From Elasticomyces elasticus (Eukaryota; Ascomycota; Dothideomycetes; Mycosphaerellales; Teratosphaeriaceae): a stretch of 64,000 nt of DNA. Under the pieces are notes generated by a model, which was not told the DNA's origin, searched no databases, and saw only the letters and a program-made list of their open reading frames with translations. This document shows, in pieces, positions 44,641-54,407 of the stretch. The position numbers were made by a program, and so were the translations under genes. Within the stretch, counting starts at the first letter, position 1. Each line of letters opens with the position of its first letter. The stretch lies in contig JAVRQT010000002.1 in assembly GCA_035926095.1 (NCBI GenBank), positions 1,550,001 to 1,614,000 of the forward strand, given 5' to 3'.

Positions 44641-46158
44641 ATTGAGGATGTGTTGGTTGGTGTTGTTGGTGATTATTGATGAATCGTGTAGCTGATGCTG
44701 ATAGTTGTTGTAGGAGCGAGACTTGACTGAAGTAAGTGGTACTGTGAAGATGATGAACAAGAAACAACAAACACAACGCGAATGCCCAACCTTATACCCT
44801 TCGTATACACGGCCTCGAAACACTGCTACCACTCAAGGATCGACCGATGCTCATTACACGTTGCGCTACCAACACGCGGACTCATGTTGGCTGCAGGTTC
44901 TCAAGCATAGCTTCCTCTCGTGCCTTTCCAGGAGCGGGATGATCGAGCACGTTGCTTTCCAAATTGTTATAGCCGAGCAATCACATCAATCGAAACGGTG
45001 TGGTAGTCAGCTTGAATCGTGCATCTCCACTGCTAGTAGCAAAGCCACTGATGAGGTGGGTCCGTAGAATGGATCGACATGATGCAAGAGGCTCAAAGGT
45101 TCAGCCACGCTAACATGTTGTTCCAAACTTGTTGCATTTCCGTGCTTTGGCCGTTGAGCTTGTATACACTTCTAGGCGGCAGTCGAAGGGTAAGCAAATG
45201 ATCCAGACGAATCTACAGTTCCGGCGACTGCATCAAAAGCCTCACGGTCGTATTTCCGCGAATTATTGTCTCTTGTAGAAGGTACGACGAACTGTGCGTT
45301 TGACGCCGAGTCTCCGGTGTTGCGGTTCCGGGGAAAGGGAGACAAGGCGAGGCTTGTGGTTAATAAAGTTGTCGGATGCTTATACAGTCGTCGATCATTG
45401 CGCGATCAAGTCAGGTACAGGAGATGGTAATCCGGAAAGGGTCGAAGCCGTCACGAGCGCGCCGATCGTGGTTTCCAGGAATGGGTTTGCCACGGCGTTT
45501 GTTAGTGCGGATCTCATCCCCTTCTCAACGACCACTTGTTGCAAGATCTCCTTCTGGTATTTACCGCCTCCGAAGTTCTTTTAACGTTGGAGTGATGTTC
45601 GCGGCGAGCGCGGGAGTCCGCCTTGGCGCTTTCGGGTGGCTCCGCATGATCGACGACGAGGAGTTCTTTTCGACACTATCTCTCCAACACCACGATGCGC
45701 AAGATGTCCGTTTTTCGTCGCGTGGCGTGTAGCTGGCATGGTACCGAATACATGTGCGGGCCATTATGGCACTCCAAAGACGATGCAGACGCCTGGTGAT
45801 CGGCCGAAGTGCCCTGACTGACGGAAGCAAGAGGAGACAGTACATTGGCAGAACGATCAGAACGATAGTGTAGCCATCGGAGCTCGAGCAGAGGTGTGAC
45901 GCAGCGCATGAGCATGGTGAACGAATACTTCTATCGTTAACAGGCTTGGATAGACGTGTGAGCCTGAATTCGACTGTTTCAGTAGGCACACAAGCTGTAA
46001 GAATTGGTTTGCGAGGACTATTCCATATGAATGGTTGATTGCGCCCTCCGCCTCGATACCAGTCTTCGAGCGCTGTGTATACAGCTCGCCAACGAGGACA
46101 TCTGCCCAACGTAAGAATGGTGGTTCCGTGCATACTTACGCAGACTCTGCCTGCTCAA
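44641..46158. other. Intergenic 1.5 kb with a degenerate dispersed repeat
   Basis: Contains the promoter of the Gly-rich secreted protein and, at 45588-45960, a diverged copy of a sequence also found at 50556-50850. No intact gene was identified. Confidence 0.5.
45588..45960. repeat. Dispersed repeat, copy A
   Basis: Shares ordered blocks with copy B at 50556-50850: CGCCTTGGCG(C/T)TTTCGGGTG, GACGCCTGGTGATCGG(C/T)CGAAG, GAAGCAAGAG(G/A)AGAC, GAGCAGAGGTGTGA, GAGCATGGTGAA and ACTTCTATCGT. Differences are mostly transitions plus indels. It has no intact frame, so it is a relic of a transposable element or a gene family. Confidence 0.7.
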
Positions 46159-47604
46159 CTACCTTTCGGGCTCATCAAGTAAGGACTCTATTTGGTATGT
46201 TGGATTTGGTGGACGCGAAGGATTTGACTGATCGGTGGAGCTCTTCACCTCTCGGTTCATGTCCTCTCGGAGAGTCTGCGCCTGCGATCTGAAAGTTCTC
46301 AGCAATGGATTGTTCGCAAGCTCAGGTGACAGATCGTCTGCCGGTTCAGTCCCGCTGGTGATAATTCCCGATTGTGTCGGCGCATCGCCATTGCTGCCGA
46401 CAAGAAGTAGTAACGAACTGACAAAAAGCTCCTTCAGATACGCAAAGCTAAAGCCGTCGGTGAGTCTCGACATCACCGGGCATATCTCACTTGGAAAGGC
46501 AACACGGTCTGTGTCGGTGATCTTCCTGCGCCAGTGGTAGCAGTACGCTAGTCGCTCTTCTTCGGTCGGCAGCTGGAAGTGATACTTGCGGTCAAAGCGG
46601 CTCGGTCGTTTGGTGACCGCAGGATCCAGCTGGTCAAGATGGTTGGTAGAGCCAATCATCAGGATACCATCGTTGTCACTCAGGCCATCCACCTCATTCA
46701 GGAAGTAACTCCGGGTACTATCTCCAACGAGGCTGTCCAGATCCTCGAGGACCAGAAGACAAGGCGCAGTGCGACGCGCCTTCTTGAAGATCTGCTGCAT
46801 CGACCATTTGGGTCCCGCACATGCGTCAAGCGACTTGACGTACAGAGCAGGGATGGGTGGTGCTCGAGCGGCAAGTGATTTCATCAACGTCTTGATGAAG
46901 AGCGTCTTCCCAACTCCTGGAACGCCGTGAAAGATGATGCCGCGCTTCCAGGAAACTTTAGCCCTCCGGTAAAGGTCGCGATTGTCGAAGAAGCCCATAA
47001 CGTCTTGATTGAGTTTGTCCTTGATATCTGGACTGACGATCACGTCTTCCCACGACGTTGTATCAACCGATGCGAAGAGTGCACTGTCCTTGGCCCATCT
47101 GGCATTGTCGAAGACCCAAATTTGCTTGTGAGCTTCACTGGTCCACTCACCGCAAGCTGAGAGAAGACCGTCTATCTTCGGATGATGGGCTTCATGTTGC
47201 CTCTCAGGAGTCAATACGTACAGAAATCTATCAACTTGGGCAATCCTATTCAGGTACGCCAGCTCATACACCGTGAATTCCGTTTGGTCCCACGTGAGCA
47301 TCCAGAGACCGAACGTCGTGACATCTTCGAGTGCCCCTGCCTGTCCGTCGACCCGAGAAGCGGGTGCCCGGTACACCCGGGTAGCATCGTGGCCATCTCC
47401 AACAACAGGCGTCGCTATGGCATGGCCAGCTGCTGCGTAACGCAGGAGGTCACAGAACGTTGGACTTGTACGGGTGACATGGTAGCGCGGGTAGGCTTCG
47501 CGGAGCTTATCCTGAACGTGGGAAGCTGTCTCCTTTCTCTGACCGCTTTTGTGCTCTCTCCATAGCCCGAACGCATGTTCATGTGAGGGCGAAGGAAATT
47601 CCAT
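46159..47604 (-). CDS. AAA ATPase, BCS1-like
   Basis: Single-exon, 481 aa. Walker A is IIFHGVPGVGKTLFIK (about residues 222-236), Walker B is LLVLEDLDSL (about 282-291), sensor 1 is GILMIGSTNHLDQLD and the arginine region is KRPSRFDRKYHFQLP. This order and the spacing between them fit the BCS1/AAA class of fungal accessory ATPases. The N-terminal 200 residues are variable and contain no transmembrane helix I can see, unlike mitochondrial BCS1. The C-terminal tail is polar. In fungi, relatives include both mitochondrial chaperones and stress-related ATPases; no specific role can be assigned. A short 5' exon upstream (near 47700) is possible but not supported. Confidence 0.8.
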   Translation of the reverse strand: MEFPSPSHEHAFGLWREHKSGQRKETASHVQDKLREAYPRYHVTRTSPTFCDLLRYAAAGHAIATPVVGDGHDATRVYRAPASRVDGQAGALEDVTTFGLWMLTWDQTEFTVYELAYLNRIAQVDRFLYVLTPERQHEAHHPKIDGLLSACGEWTSEAHKQIWVFDNARWAKDSALFASVDTTSWEDVIVSPDIKDKLNQDVMGFFDNRDLYRRAKVSWKRGIIFHGVPGVGKTLFIKTLMKSLAARAPPIPALYVKSLDACAGPKWSMQQIFKKARRTAPCLLVLEDLDSLVGDSTRSYFLNEVDGLSDNDGILMIGSTNHLDQLDPAVTKRPSRFDRKYHFQLPTEEERLAYCYHWRRKITDTDRVAFPSEICPVMSRLTDGFSFAYLKELFVSSLLLLVGSNGDAPTQSGIITSGTEPADDLSPELANNPLLRTFRSQAQTLREDMNREVKSSTDQSNPSRPPNPTYQIESLLDEPER

Positions 47605-49374
47605 AGCGTGATTGTCGAGCGATGGGATTGGGTTTGTGGTGGCCGCCAGTATCTAACTGGAGGTCTGTAGTGATAGGGACAGAAACCCGGAGACTCACGT
47701 ATGTCTGAAAACAGCGCCCGTGTAGCAATCACATACGATTAGTATGCCCGAAGTAGCAAAGAGCTCAAGGACGCATTGACTATCGACATGGGAAGGACAA
47801 GAAGAGAATCCTTGCACCGGCTAAAGCTTAGCAAGCGGCATACTGTTACACCAACAACTCTTCGTTTCGGGGAATTCAATATAGATGCGAAAGGTACATG
47901 TAGGACTCGAGAGGTGTTGTTAGGCCTCGACTGGACGCACCAATAGGAGCCCGACAAACACTTACCTAATACAGCATCTACCTCACCTCAGCTCTTCTAG
48001 ACCCTATCGCATATTGCGACAACATTGTATCATCCTGGTCCATACGCACACGTTAGCACCCGATGCGCTGGTCTGCCCCGCCCTGCCTTCTCCTCTATTC
48101 TAGCTCCTCCGCTCAACAACGGAAAACGAAGAACACGGGCACCACAAAAATCGACGTTGAAGGAGAACGGCACTTTGACAACCAGCAACGAAGCCGCGAG
48201 ACACGTGCGGAATAGTCACTGTAAACGAGGAGCGTACTGGACCGGTCTGCAGCTCGCACGTACACCCCGCGCCGCTCATGTACAGAAGCACTCGTGCGGC
48301 TATCGACGTAGGATTTCACTGTGCAGTGGCCTCCTTTGATTTATTGCTTGCGATTGCTTAGCCGCCCTCGAAGCATCTTGCCGGCTCCTACCGCCTCCAC
48401 TCCCTGTCCGACTTGGCTGATTTCTTCTCGTCCTCATACCCGCCTCCCCATAATCCCCATGGCTCAGCTTGGGTGGAGCCTGGAGAAGCTCAGGGTGTCT
48501 GTGACCGAACGCATGTGGCGTGCGTCTTCATATGATACCAACTGTTGGTTTGTCCCATTGCGCTCAAAGAGCTAATCGAGCGAGCAGGTATGTGAGATGA
48601 CCATGCGCCAAGGCCGACAGGCATAGCGTCTGGAAGTGCTCGCGAGGTCTTGGCAAGCTGAGTTCACTCTATAGCGATACAGTCCAGCAATATCGCCGCT
48701 TTCACCGCATTACCTACCCTCGCCTCGAAAAACATCAAAGCAGAGAACTCTTTGAACCCTTCGACGATACTTTCCGTGTCTGAGGTGCATACATCTGTTC
48801 TCGTACTAATTAGCCAAGCGCCCCGAAGTGCTCAAGTTGGTGCCCGACCGAGCTAGTATATACATCACAAACTGACACACCACCCTGCAGTAGCTCGTGC
48901 ATTGAGGGCCTATGCACACGCCCGAGAACATTAACATCCGAGTCCAAGAAGATGCAGCTTCGGCCGCTAATATACGCGGATCGCTGATGAGCCTGAAATG
49001 ACCGCCGGGCGGTAAGAGCAGTCCTTTCCAAAGCACGCGATGGCTAAAGAGTAAAGCACCAAGCAAAGCCCGTCCTATCGAATCCTCCTTCCCACGGTTA
49101 ATAGAAGCATGCAGCTTGTCCCTGTACCACGCGCAGGCATCCAACAAGTGACTCCACACAGATCCTAGCCCGCGCGGCGCAGTAGCAGCGCCAGTATAGA
49201 CCGGTAGGGTGGTTACATTGGCTCAACATGACCGAGAGGGCCTGGTCGTAGGTTCCGGAGCATTATAAGTACCTTGATAGCTTCTCTTGTTTCGATTAAC
49301 TTCCTATAGTCAAGACCTACCAGCAGGTTTCTCCTCTTACATTGATTCATACAAATCTACAATCAACTCCGACA
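47605..49374. other. 1.8 kb stretch without a recognisable gene
   Basis: This contains the promoters of the AAA gene and of the cysteine-rich secreted protein. A 117-codon minus-strand frame at 48806-49159 lacks an ATG at its start and any motif. I see no repeat longer than a few units. Confidence 0.5.
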
Positions 49375-49975
49375 ATGAAGCTCACCACCGCGTTCCGTTT
49401 TGTTGCGGCTTTCCTGCTTTCGAAAACGTTTGCGGCGCCAGCGGTATAACACAAGATGCATGTCAGTACGTGCTGTCTCAGCTAATGCTAAATGTTAGGG
49501 CAAGCAACCTGCTATAGCTACGACCAATTCGCTCGAGGGCTATCCTAAGCTCAGTGGCCTAGATGGCCGGGTCGGTATGGCTAACCTGGACCCGGACGGA
49601 GTCTATCGACTGTACCTGGCCAACGGGACCGTCGTCGATGCAGCTCGTGTGACCCTCGCTCAGATCCAGACTTGGGTGGATGTCCGGGCACCGTACCTGT
49701 CCGAAGCCGACGCCAATGCCGAGCGAGTCATCTACGGTAGTAGCAACCCTGAAGCCGTACCTGATGCTCAGCTCCTCACACCGTCCGAGGACCTCAAGCC
49801 GAAGAGCCAGCTGGAGAGACTGATGCAGACCGAGATCTCCCTCGCCTCTCGGAGTCCGTTGCTGGAGAAGAGAGAGCCAAACTGTCCTCTCTTCTACTGC
49901 GTCAACACTGCATATGTCTGCTACAATTACAAGAAATGTACGTGCGGCGGCGCCATCTGCGTACATTTTGATTAG
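49375..49975 (+). CDS. Small secreted cysteine-rich protein with Kex2-like site
   Basis: Model join(49375..49443, 49499..49975), 181 aa; a 55-nt phase-0 intron (GTATAA...GCTAA...TAG). Exon 1 is a signal peptide (FRFVAAFLLSKTFAAPA). The precursor has an acidic or neutral pro-region and then LLEKREPN, a Lys-Arg Kex2-type cleavage site. After it comes a short mature tail with six cysteines (CPLFYC, VCYNYKKCTC, GGAIC) ending VHFD. This layout, small secreted, pro-domain, Kex2 site and Cys-rich C-terminus, is typical of fungal effectors or antimicrobial peptides. I do not recognise the family and make no claim on activity. Confidence 0.72.
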
Positions 49976-50272
49976 CAAGCGCATATTGGAACAGTCTTCA
50001 CGAATAGAGGGTGCTCTCTGTGCTGAAAGTTTGCTTGCCCAATCCTGAAGCTTACTGAGGTGCCTTGGTCAAGTTGGCGGCAGAAAAGAAGTGCTGCGAA
50101 ATCACGGTCAGATTCGCCTATCGATCTACATCAAGCGGACAACATCACTCATTATGGAGCACAGACACTGGGCTGTAGAATATCCGGTAGTGGGAAATTT
50201 CACAGCAAGAACGCATTCGAAGCACGTATGTTTTATGTCAATTTTCCCCTCCGTCGTCCGTGTCTTGACACT

Positions 50273-50546
50273 GCAAGGTGCCGACTTTGGAGAGTACCAC
50301 ACCGGGTCATTTGTCTTGGCTCTGCCTTTTCTACCTAACGCAGCCGTAAAAAGGCATATATTTTGCGTACCAAAAGATTTGCCTCGTCGAGAAGACTTGA
50401 ACGCAGCTTTAATGGTGTCAAGAGAACCTAATACGAAGTAGAAACCACATTGCGCGCATTCATAGGAGCTTCGGCCACCTTGGATCTTAGCTCCCCTATT
50501 GGCTGGGTACGCCCGCGTGTGGTACTCTTCAAAGTCGGCACCTTGC
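50273..50546. mobile_element. MITE-like element with 30-bp terminal inverted repeats
   Basis: The left arm 50273-50302 and the right arm 50517-50546 are inverted copies that match at 29 of 30 positions; partial similarity continues a few bases outside. The 214-bp interior has no coding capacity of its own. Size and structure fit a non-autonomous DNA transposon; I could not identify a clear target-site duplication. Confidence 0.55.
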
Positions 50547-50555
50547 TGCGTCACT

Positions 50556-50850
50556 CGAAGTGATGTTAGGTTGCGCCTTGGCGTTTTCGGGTGATCCCGC
50601 ATGAGTTTGTCGACTCTTCATCATCACGGCGCCCGCTATTTGACGCGAATGGCTATTACGTGCCGAAGCGACGCCTGGTGATCGGTCGAAGCGCCCTGAG
50701 TGATGGAAGCAAGAGAAGACGTCCATGTTACAATGAAGGTGCTGCCGTCAGACTTCGCGATGCATCTCTCACGAGCAGAGGTGTGAAGAGCATACGAGCA
50801 TGGTGAAGGGGTACTTCTATCGTCAGTAGAGTTGGATTATGCACACATGT
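50556..50850. repeat. Dispersed repeat, copy B
   Basis: The shorter counterpart of copy A at 45588-45960, in the same orientation, with a compressed middle. See copy A for the shared blocks. It begins about 10 bp after the MITE-like element. Confidence 0.7.
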
Positions 50851-51432
50851 AGTGGTATGTAAGGACTGTTGCAGGCGGACGAGTTTAGGGGAAACCACAG
50901 AATAACCACGGTAGGCCGGTACATCAAGTGTAACCCTGACCACAATAGTCCCTGCGACACCGATGTCGTGTTATGAGCTTGCCGCTGATACCAGCATCGG
51001 CACCGCCAAGACCCGCCGTCAGGACCGTATAGCCACGCAAAAGAAACACTCCTTCAATCGGGTGCAAGGTGGATTACCTTTGCGGCTCGAATTACATCCG
51101 CATCTTGAGAATTCCTCAATGGAAAGCAGCTTACCACTGTGACTCGACACACATCTCAAACTCAAAAGCAGTATGTTTCACACCATCACATATGTATATC
51201 TCACTCCCTTCGTTCTTCACATTCGACTTCTCGGTCTAACATCATCTCCTGCACTGCACGCAGCCCACCTCAACCTTGATAACAACGAGACAGTTGCAGC
51301 CCCGCCATCAGCCAATAACCTGCAAACCACATTTACAAGCTGCGAGCTTGTTAATTGCACGACGCAGAGGTGCTTCCGAAATTCGAACCGCACCCGACTC
51401 CAGAGCACCAGATCCGCTATCTTCCGCGCGTT

Positions 51433-52305
51433 ATGGAGTCTCGGGAGCCGAAGAGGACTTCATTTCTGATCATGTCCGACACCCACAATCTCGAGCTGAA
51501 TGCGACTGCCGCCTCCGAGCCTGGAAGTTGCCCCTTGGCCAACAAACTCCCGAAGGTTGACGTCCTTCTACACTGCGGTGATCTGACTCAAGTCGGCGGC
51601 ACATCGGCCTTCAAGAATGCTCTCCGCCTTCTGGGATCGTTTGACGCTGAGCTAAAGCTTGTTATTGCTGGCAATCACGACCTCGAGCTTGACGGACAGT
51701 ATTGGAGGGACAACCTCGACATGGACGATGGACCGGAGGAGCACGATCGTGCCGTGGAACTCATCACTGGACCTCTAGCAAAAGCTGCAGGCGTTACTTA
51801 CCTTGCGGAAGGGACTCACCACTTCACACTCAAGAACGGCACCAGCTTCTCCATCTTCGCCTCGCCATATCAGCCATGGTGCGGTCCGTGGTCATTTGGT
51901 TATTCACGGACCGACGATCACTTCGGCCGGGCCAACATACCAGCTGGCGTAGACATCACGATGACCCACGGTCCGCCTACTGGACTCCTCGACTACATAC
52001 CAGACCAGAAGAAAGGCGTTGGATGCGACAGCCTCTTGTGTGCCGTAAAGACTGCTAGACCAAAGCTCCATTGTTTTGGCCATATCCACGAGGTTCATGG
52101 GCATTTACTGAAGACATGGGAGGCACAGAGCTCCAGTGCAGAGAGTGAAGCTGTCGTGTCCATCGCACAGGCAGGAGTACCAGAAGCGGCGAAAGAAACG
52201 AGGCAGCTGAACGTGGGGAGGGAGACTTTGATGGTAAATGTAGCAATAATGGATGGACGAAATAAGCCAGTCAATGCTCCGTGGCTGGTAAAGCTGGACT
52301 TGTAA
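51433..52305 (+). CDS. Calcineurin-like metallophosphoesterase
   Basis: Single-exon model of 290 aa from the ATG at 51433. Metal-binding motifs occur in order: SDTHN (D-x-H, about residue 16), LLHCGDLTQVGG (GDxxxxG), VIAGNHDLEL (GNHD/E), DITMTHGPPTGLLD (GH-type His) and LHCFGHIHEVHG (GHxH). The spacing fits small fungal phosphoesterases related to the MPPED/UshA-like families. They are probably cytosolic and hydrolyse a phosphodiester or phosphomonoester of unknown identity. The frame is open upstream to 51355, so a longer start through a spliced 5' exon is possible. Confidence 0.85.
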   Translation: MESREPKRTSFLIMSDTHNLELNATAASEPGSCPLANKLPKVDVLLHCGDLTQVGGTSAFKNALRLLGSFDAELKLVIAGNHDLELDGQYWRDNLDMDDGPEEHDRAVELITGPLAKAAGVTYLAEGTHHFTLKNGTSFSIFASPYQPWCGPWSFGYSRTDDHFGRANIPAGVDITMTHGPPTGLLDYIPDQKKGVGCDSLLCAVKTARPKLHCFGHIHEVHGHLLKTWEAQSSSAESEAVVSIAQAGVPEAAKETRQLNVGRETLMVNVAIMDGRNKPVNAPWLVKLDL

Positions 52306-52650
52306 GACCGATAGCGATGCACATTGCCTGTCAATTGGCCACGATCAGATCTCACGAGCAAATGTGTATATAGTTTACATTGCGGTGGAGCACTATCCGC
52401 GGTGGCACATCACAGCACGCAGATTCACTCCGAAAAGAGTACGTAGTCCCAGGAATCACGGTGCCTGTGTTTACTGCGTCCCTTGCTTGTTGATCTGTTT
52501 GGTTTGGACGGGAAACATGATCCATACAGATTGATGCTGGACCCCGAGTAGAGGTTGGCAACGCCGAGATCGCTGTTTCGTGATTGCTGTCTCGCACCAC
52601 GTGAATATACACCCGCCCTTGCATGACCATCTCGGTCGACAGATGTAAGA
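52306..52650. other. Intergenic between convergent genes
   Basis: 3' regions of the phosphoesterase (plus) and zinc-finger (minus) genes. No gene was seen. Confidence 0.5.
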
Positions 52651-53974
52651 TCATTCGTACAAGGCAAGTATAAGCAGGCTCTCGAAATGACTAGCCAAGT
52701 GACCCGAGTGCGTGCCTTCCTCGAAGGGAGGTGCTTCCCAGCACAAAGGGCAGCTTGTGCGATCATCTGGTAATGACTCCCGTGAGTACATGATCATGAC
52801 ACGAATATCGGACTCATCCAACTCGGTGCAATGAGTCGTACGCAAGTGGTCGCGGAATCCGTCGGAGGTTGCATACGTTGCACAACGCTCCCAAGGGCAG
52901 TCTGGGCAAGCCCATCCCAACCGATGCACGCCACTCTCATGACCAATCCAGGCCTTCGTGTCACGGAAGATGTTGTCAACAGCGCACGGACTGTACGTGC
53001 ATGCATAGGGCTGGAAGTGCTCAAGCAAGTGTTTCCTGTCAATCGTTAGCAGAGCCATGATGTTGTGAAGCATTACATACAGGTAGAGAGAGGGCTGTTT
53101 AATCCACACCTGATCCACAGCGGTGCACATTACGCATGACCCGGGTTTGCCGGGCCTCAAGAATGTCGGCAGGGCTTCAGTAATGCCAATCCGCCCAAGC
53201 GCTATATTGTCAAATTGTGCCTGTGTTATCGTGCTGGATCTGACTCCACGTAGAAGAGAGTCTCGCTTTGCCCTGCTGTCATAATACTGGCGGGTCAGAC
53301 GGTCCTCGAGTGCAATCTCCGTGGCACGTGCATCAAGACCCGTAGGCCTGCCATGTGCGTTATCGATGCGGATGCATGACAAGAATGCTCTGATAAGACT
53401 CCTTCCAGTCTCAACCTCGGCCTTCTCGACGGCCGTATAGCTTCTCATGTCCCACAGGTATGGTCGTGCAAACTGAATGCTTGGTTTCCAGAGCAGTTGC
53501 TGCCACAGTACACGAACGTTTTGTTGTATTGAGGCCCATGGGGCATAGGCAGAAGATGCTCCATGATCACGGAGGGGTGAAGAAGCCCCTTCGTCCTCGC
53601 TGCTTTCAGAATCCTCCTCTTGCGAAGCCGACTGCGGCGTGTGGTTCCGGACCACCTGCTCTATACCTTTTATTGCTACAACCTATGTTATTCTATGATG
53701 AACACACCGGAAAGAGTGACGTACCGTCTTCAAGTGATGTTGCCGTCCTCGCAAGACTTCTGGTCACTATTCCGGATGCACCAGACACGTCAGCCTGCAG
53801 AGCCTCGACGTCCAAAACAATGGCCCAGTTGGCGTAGTAAAGGTATATCTCTGCCGTATGATCGAGCCAGAGCTGCTTCCGACTCTCTTCGACGTGAGGA
53901 AGGCAGTCAGTATCGCAGTAGAGCTTGTGGAAGCCATCCGAGCACCTGCAAAGTACCTGAGTCGTGTCCGTCAT
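52651..53974 (-). CDS. C2H2 zinc-finger protein, AcuF-like type
   Basis: Model complement(join(52651..53675, 53725..53974)), 424 aa; the 49-nt intron (GTACGT...TAG) adds 83 N-terminal residues. The C-terminal half carries a series of Cys/His fingers: HFQPYACTYSPCAVDNIF, then GWACPDCPWERC, HLRTTHCTEL and TSCPLCWEAPPFE plus HLASHFESLLILAL. This spacing belongs to the AcuF-like C2H2 domain of large filamentous-fungal families, often found as stand-alone proteins or attached to STAND/ankyrin proteins. A helical N-terminal region precedes the acidic linker EEDSESSEDEG. It may bind nucleic acid or protein; no target known. The start is less certain than the C-terminus. Confidence 0.7.
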
Positions 53975-54407
53975 CGAGTACGAATGCTGGCAGGATTCAC
54001 AGATTACAACACCGTTATGTGTGTTATAATCAGGCTACCGCTGCGCCACCGCCTCCTCGCTCTAGCTGCGTCACATTCGCAACCAGCTATGAAGGAGAAG
54101 GCGCACTGCAGCGGGGCTGAGTCACCGTTATTGGTGCATTGGATGCTTTCAGAAAGAGATACGTAGAGCCATCCGTGGGAGTATTGGGAACCAACCGTTT
54201 GCGTCTTGTAATCCTGCCTTACCGTCCGCTTCATCCCAGTCATTTCAAAGGAGAGGAGACTGCTTTTACGTAGACCACGTTTGAACCTTACGCAAAAGAA
54301 GGCGACGCGAAGATCGCTTTTAATGGCAATCGCATACTCCTGCCTCCTCACAAGACTGACTGACCACCGTACATTCATCATGGGAATCTACCGCGACCTT
54401 TTTCATA
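53975..54407. other. Intergenic, no gene seen
   Basis: Upstream of the zinc-finger gene and downstream of the HET-domain gene, both minus strand. Confidence 0.45.

Larger units (their letters stand above)
49976..51432. other. Intergenic 1.5 kb with MITE-like element and dispersed repeat
   Basis: No intact gene was recognised. It contains an inverted-repeat element (50273-50546) directly followed by repeat copy B (50556-50850). A 98-codon frame from an ATG at 51173 overlaps the phosphoesterase start region and is not convincing. Confidence 0.5.

Noticed and set aside
48806..49159. 117-codon minus-strand frame
   Set aside because: No ATG near its start and no recognisable motif.
51173..51469. 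98-codon frame with a hydrophobic start before the phosphoesterase gene
   Set aside because: It runs into the phosphoesterase in another frame with no supporting splice; more likely its 5' leader.
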